A DNA stretch of 64,000 nt, taken from the NCBI GenBank assembly GCA_003139695.1, contig PLJM01000017.1, positions 186,001-250,000 on the forward strand, written 5' to 3'. Positions 61,963 to 64,000 of the stretch are shown here, in pieces. This stretch comes from Candidatus Dormiibacterota bacterium (GTDB lineage: Bacteria > Chloroflexota > Dormibacteria > Dormibacterales > Dormibacteraceae). The notes beneath the pieces are model-generated. The model was given only the letters and a program-made list of their open reading frames with translations, was not told the DNA's origin and did not search any database. Made by a program: the position numbers and the translations under genes. Each line of letters starts with the position of its first letter. Positions within the stretch are counted from its first letter, which is position 1.

Positions 61963-62098
61963 TTCGTCGTCTCCTTCAGTTTTCATTCGCTCATGAGCGT
62001 TGGTACCGAGACTGACGACCAAGCCTCAGCACGCAGTGTGGGTCGACTGTGAGTTTGCCGAGAGCGAAACGAGGTTCGCGTCGCCCACTCGCCCCGGA

Positions 62099-62332
62099 TC
62101 AGCCTCGCCGGCCTCGCTCCGTGCTCGTCGCCACCGCCATGAGGCCGCTGAGGACGCCCCCCTCGAACAGCCCGTAAAAGATCGAGCGCGGGACCGGCTG
62201 GCTGAAAGCGCCGACGTTGATCAGGAAGGTGAGCATGGCAAAGATCGGAAACGAGATCGCGAGCTGTACCCACGTCTCCAAACCCTCCCACCAAACCACC
62301 AGGCGTGGGGGCGGCTGCGGTCCCTGCTTCAC
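62099..62332 (-). CDS. Small membrane protein, 77 aa
   Basis: This 77-residue protein has two hydrophobic helices (VQLAISFPIFAMLTFLINVGAF and a second around FYGLFEGGVLSGLMAVA), so it is a small membrane protein. It starts with GTG 62332 preceded by AAGGAGG at normal spacing. It is divergent from the molybdopterin protein gene 44 bases away. No family recognised. Confidence 0.6.
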   Translation of the reverse strand: MKQGPQPPPRLVVWWEGLETWVQLAISFPIFAMLTFLINVGAFSQPVPRSIFYGLFEGGVLSGLMAVATSTERGRRG

Positions 62333-62375
62333 CGTCGATTCCCTCCTTTATCTATTGCCGACTACCTTGGAGCTT

Positions 62376-63335
62376 ATGCGTGGCGGCGGCCGCTTGACCA
62401 ACCTGGCGCTTCTGTGCCTCCTGGCCCTGGCCTTCGCCAGCGGGTGGGTGGCCTTCGAGCTCAGCGGCCAGCCGGCCCGCGCGACTCTCGTCATTCATGC
62501 CGCGGCCGGCGTGGCGATTGTCCTGCTGGTGCCATGGAAAGCACTGGTCGCCCGGCGCGGGCTGCGCCGGCCGCGCCGCCTTCGATGGGCGTCCCTCGTG
62601 CTCGCGCTCGGGGTGGTCGTATCTCTCGTGTTCGGCTTCGTCCACAGCTTCGGGCACCCTGATATCGGCTACCTCACGGCCATCGACTTCCACGTCGGCG
62701 CTGCAATTTGCGTCCTGCCCTTCGTCATCTGGCATGTCCTGGCCCGTCCCGCGAAGCTCCGCCGCGCCGACTTGAGCCGCCGGAATTTCTTGAAGGGCGC
62801 AGCGCTCATCGGCGCCTCGCTCCTCGGAGTGGTGGCGCTGCCGGCCGCGCGGCGGGCGCCGACCGGGTCGTACAAGTCGGCGAGCGCAGTCCCGACGCAG
62901 TGGATGTTCGACAGCACGCCTGCTGTCGACACCAGCCAGTGGCGGCTTGCGGCGGGCGGTCGCCAGTGGAGCTATGACGATCTCAATCAGTTCGACGATC
63001 GGGTGACGGCGGTGCTCGACTGCACTGGCGGCTGGTACTCGGAGCAGGAGTGGGCGGGGGTCTGGCTGAACCGCTTGTTGCCGCCAAGGGCGGGCGGTAC
63101 CTCGAGCGTCTACGTCCGGTCGGTGACGGGCTACGGCCGGCGCTTTGACATCAGTGAAGCGCCGCGGCTGCTCCTTGCGACCCGCCTTGACGGAGCCACG
63201 CTGGAATCGGGTCACGGCTTCCCGGTAAGGCTCGTGGCGCCGGGCCGGCGCGGCTTTGCCTGGGTCAAGTGGGTCGCGTCCGTTGAGACCGACACGGCAC
63301 CATGGTGGTGGCAGCCACCCTTCCCATTACAGTGA
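62376..63335 (+). CDS. Membrane-anchored molybdopterin-dependent oxidoreductase (YedY/sulfite-oxidase-like)
   Basis: This 319-residue protein has four N-terminal hydrophobic helices with several His residues (a possible heme-b membrane module), then a twin-arginine motif SRRNFLKGAALIGASLLGV. A C-terminal oxidoreductase molybdopterin domain follows, with LDCTGGWYSEQEWAGVWLNRLL, where the Cys of DCTGG would bind Mo. Fusion of a cytochrome-like anchor and the Mo domain resembles an MsrP/MsrQ pair in one chain (inference). ATG 62376 has TTGGAG upstream. Confidence 0.8.
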   Translation: MRGGGRLTNLALLCLLALAFASGWVAFELSGQPARATLVIHAAAGVAIVLLVPWKALVARRGLRRPRRLRWASLVLALGVVVSLVFGFVHSFGHPDIGYLTAIDFHVGAAICVLPFVIWHVLARPAKLRRADLSRRNFLKGAALIGASLLGVVALPAARRAPTGSYKSASAVPTQWMFDSTPAVDTSQWRLAAGGRQWSYDDLNQFDDRVTAVLDCTGGWYSEQEWAGVWLNRLLPPRAGGTSSVYVRSVTGYGRRFDISEAPRLLLATRLDGATLESGHGFPVRLVAPGRRGFAWVKWVASVETDTAPWWWQPPFPLQ

Positions 63336-64000
63336 TCGCCGTGCCGGGACTGTTTGAAGAGGCGAAGCAGCAGGTTCATGGCGCGCTTGGAGGCAAGGTC
63401 GCTGTCGTCACCGGCGGCGGGAGCGGGGTCGGCAAAGCCATCGCGAAAGCGCTTGCCCGCCAGGGAGCCAACCTCGTGGTCGCAGACTTCGACACGCCTC
63501 GGATGGAAAAGACAGTCGAGGACGTGCTGAAGCTCGGCACCTGCGAATCGGCGATCGCCCTGTCGACCGATATTCGCAGCGACACATCCGTGCGCGCTTT
63601 GGTCCGCGATTCCATCAAGGCGATGGGCAAGGTCGACATCCTGGTCAACGCCGCGGGAGTGCTTCTGCAGGGCAAGCTCGACAAGATATCCACGCATGAC
63701 TGGACCTGGATGCTCGAGACCAACCTTCTCGGACCAGTGCGCACTGTCACGAACTTCCTGCCCCACATGACCGAACGCGGATCGGGCCACCTCGTCAACG
63801 CCGTTTCGTACGGAGGCCTCCTGCCCGGCGATACGATGACGATCCCATACGACAGTGGCCACGCCGCCCTCGCCGCTTTCACCGAAGGCCTGGCCCGCCA
63901 GCTCAAGGGCAGCGGCGTGTTCGTCTCCCTGTACTGTCCGGGCTCGAAGAGCCCGCGCATCGGCCAGAACACAAGGTCGCGTGGCATCGGCCGGTGGCTG
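63332..64000 (+). CDS. Short-chain dehydrogenase/reductase, truncated by the window end
   Basis: At least 223 codons of an SDR run off the end of the window. The NAD(P) motif VTGGGSGVGKAIAKALARQGA and NAAG are intact, and Ser is present in NAVSYGG. The catalytic YxxxK reads YDSGH, so His replaces Lys, which would impair or alter normal SDR chemistry. GTG 63332 overlaps the previous stop as GTGA; GTG 63341 is possible. Function unknown. Confidence 0.82.
   Translation, partial: MIAVPGLFEEAKQQVHGALGGKVAVVTGGGSGVGKAIAKALARQGANLVVADFDTPRMEKTVEDVLKLGTCESAIALSTDIRSDTSVRALVRDSIKAMGKVDILVNAAGVLLQGKLDKISTHDWTWMLETNLLGPVRTVTNFLPHMTERGSGHLVNAVSYGGLLPGDTMTIPYDSGHAALAAFTEGLARQLKGSGVFVSLYCPGSKSPRIGQNTRSRGIGRWL

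Overview
The window is dense, GC-rich bacterial chromosome (roughly two-thirds GC by eye). There are no rRNA or tRNA genes, no CRISPR array, no insertion sequence and no phage genes. Genes are packed, with frequent GTG and TTG starts and 4-base stop/start overlaps. An F420-type LLM oxidoreductase, an F420-type PPOX protein, a type-2 (actinobacterial-style) LeuA and a leader-peptide attenuator in front of leuA suggest a soil Terrabacteria lineage (Chloroflexota, Dormibacterota or Actinomycetota). The sequence alone does not decide between these.

Layout. 1-2.4 kb: CorA Mg2+ channel divergent from a Ca2+/H+ exchanger. 2.4-17.7 kb: accessory metabolism, including a DksA-type zinc finger, a D-amino-acid lyase/DapA-like/DUF1326/FAD-oxidase run, MmsA, a FAD oxidase + Rieske oxygenase + cupin cluster, a Nudix hydrolase and a carbonic anhydrase. 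17.7-24.3 kb: branched-chain and aromatic amino acid synthesis. A lone RAM-domain protein precedes a Leu leader peptide with attenuator, leuA and a divergent ThDP enzyme, which face a plant-type ilvC and pheA. 24.3-36.9 kb: phosphate and phospholipid functions, with four PAP2 phosphatases, a diacylglycerol-kinase-type lipid kinase, polyphosphate kinase, DUF1206, a phospholipase-D-like protein, an ion channel, and DUF47 + PiT phosphate uptake. 37-41.2 kb: a D,D-carboxypeptidase, an HD-GYP protein and an LLM oxidoreductase. 41.2-47.2 kb: a polyamine operon (potA-potD-potB-potC-agmatinase-DinB). 47.4-51.7 kb: cimA-ppc behind an Ile leader peptide and terminator. 51.9-53.3 kb: aquaporin and an ACT protein. 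53.3-59.1 kb: a peptide-modification-like cluster with three transglutaminase-fold proteins, an alpha-E protein, a circularly permuted ATP-grasp ligase and a nearby HExxH metallopeptidase-like gene. 59.1-64 kb: an orphan peptide-binding lipoprotein, YceI, small membrane proteins, a YedY-like molybdopterin protein and a truncated SDR.

The points most worth following are these. (1) Two separate ribosome-mediated attenuators lie on opposite strands 33 kb apart: MSSDPRSGQLLLT in front of leuA, and MSKSRVAIIGIAWGGRET in front of cimA-ppc. In the second, the terminator's 3' arm is also the cimA ribosome binding site. (2) A 163-209 bp structured intergenic repeat occurs three times, each copy starting within a few bases of a stop codon and each between convergent genes. 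(3) The transglutaminase/alpha-E/ATP-grasp cluster includes one transglutaminase-fold protein lacking the usual His. (4) A leucine-controlled ThDP enzyme of unclear specificity sits beside a plant-type ketol-acid reductoisomerase.
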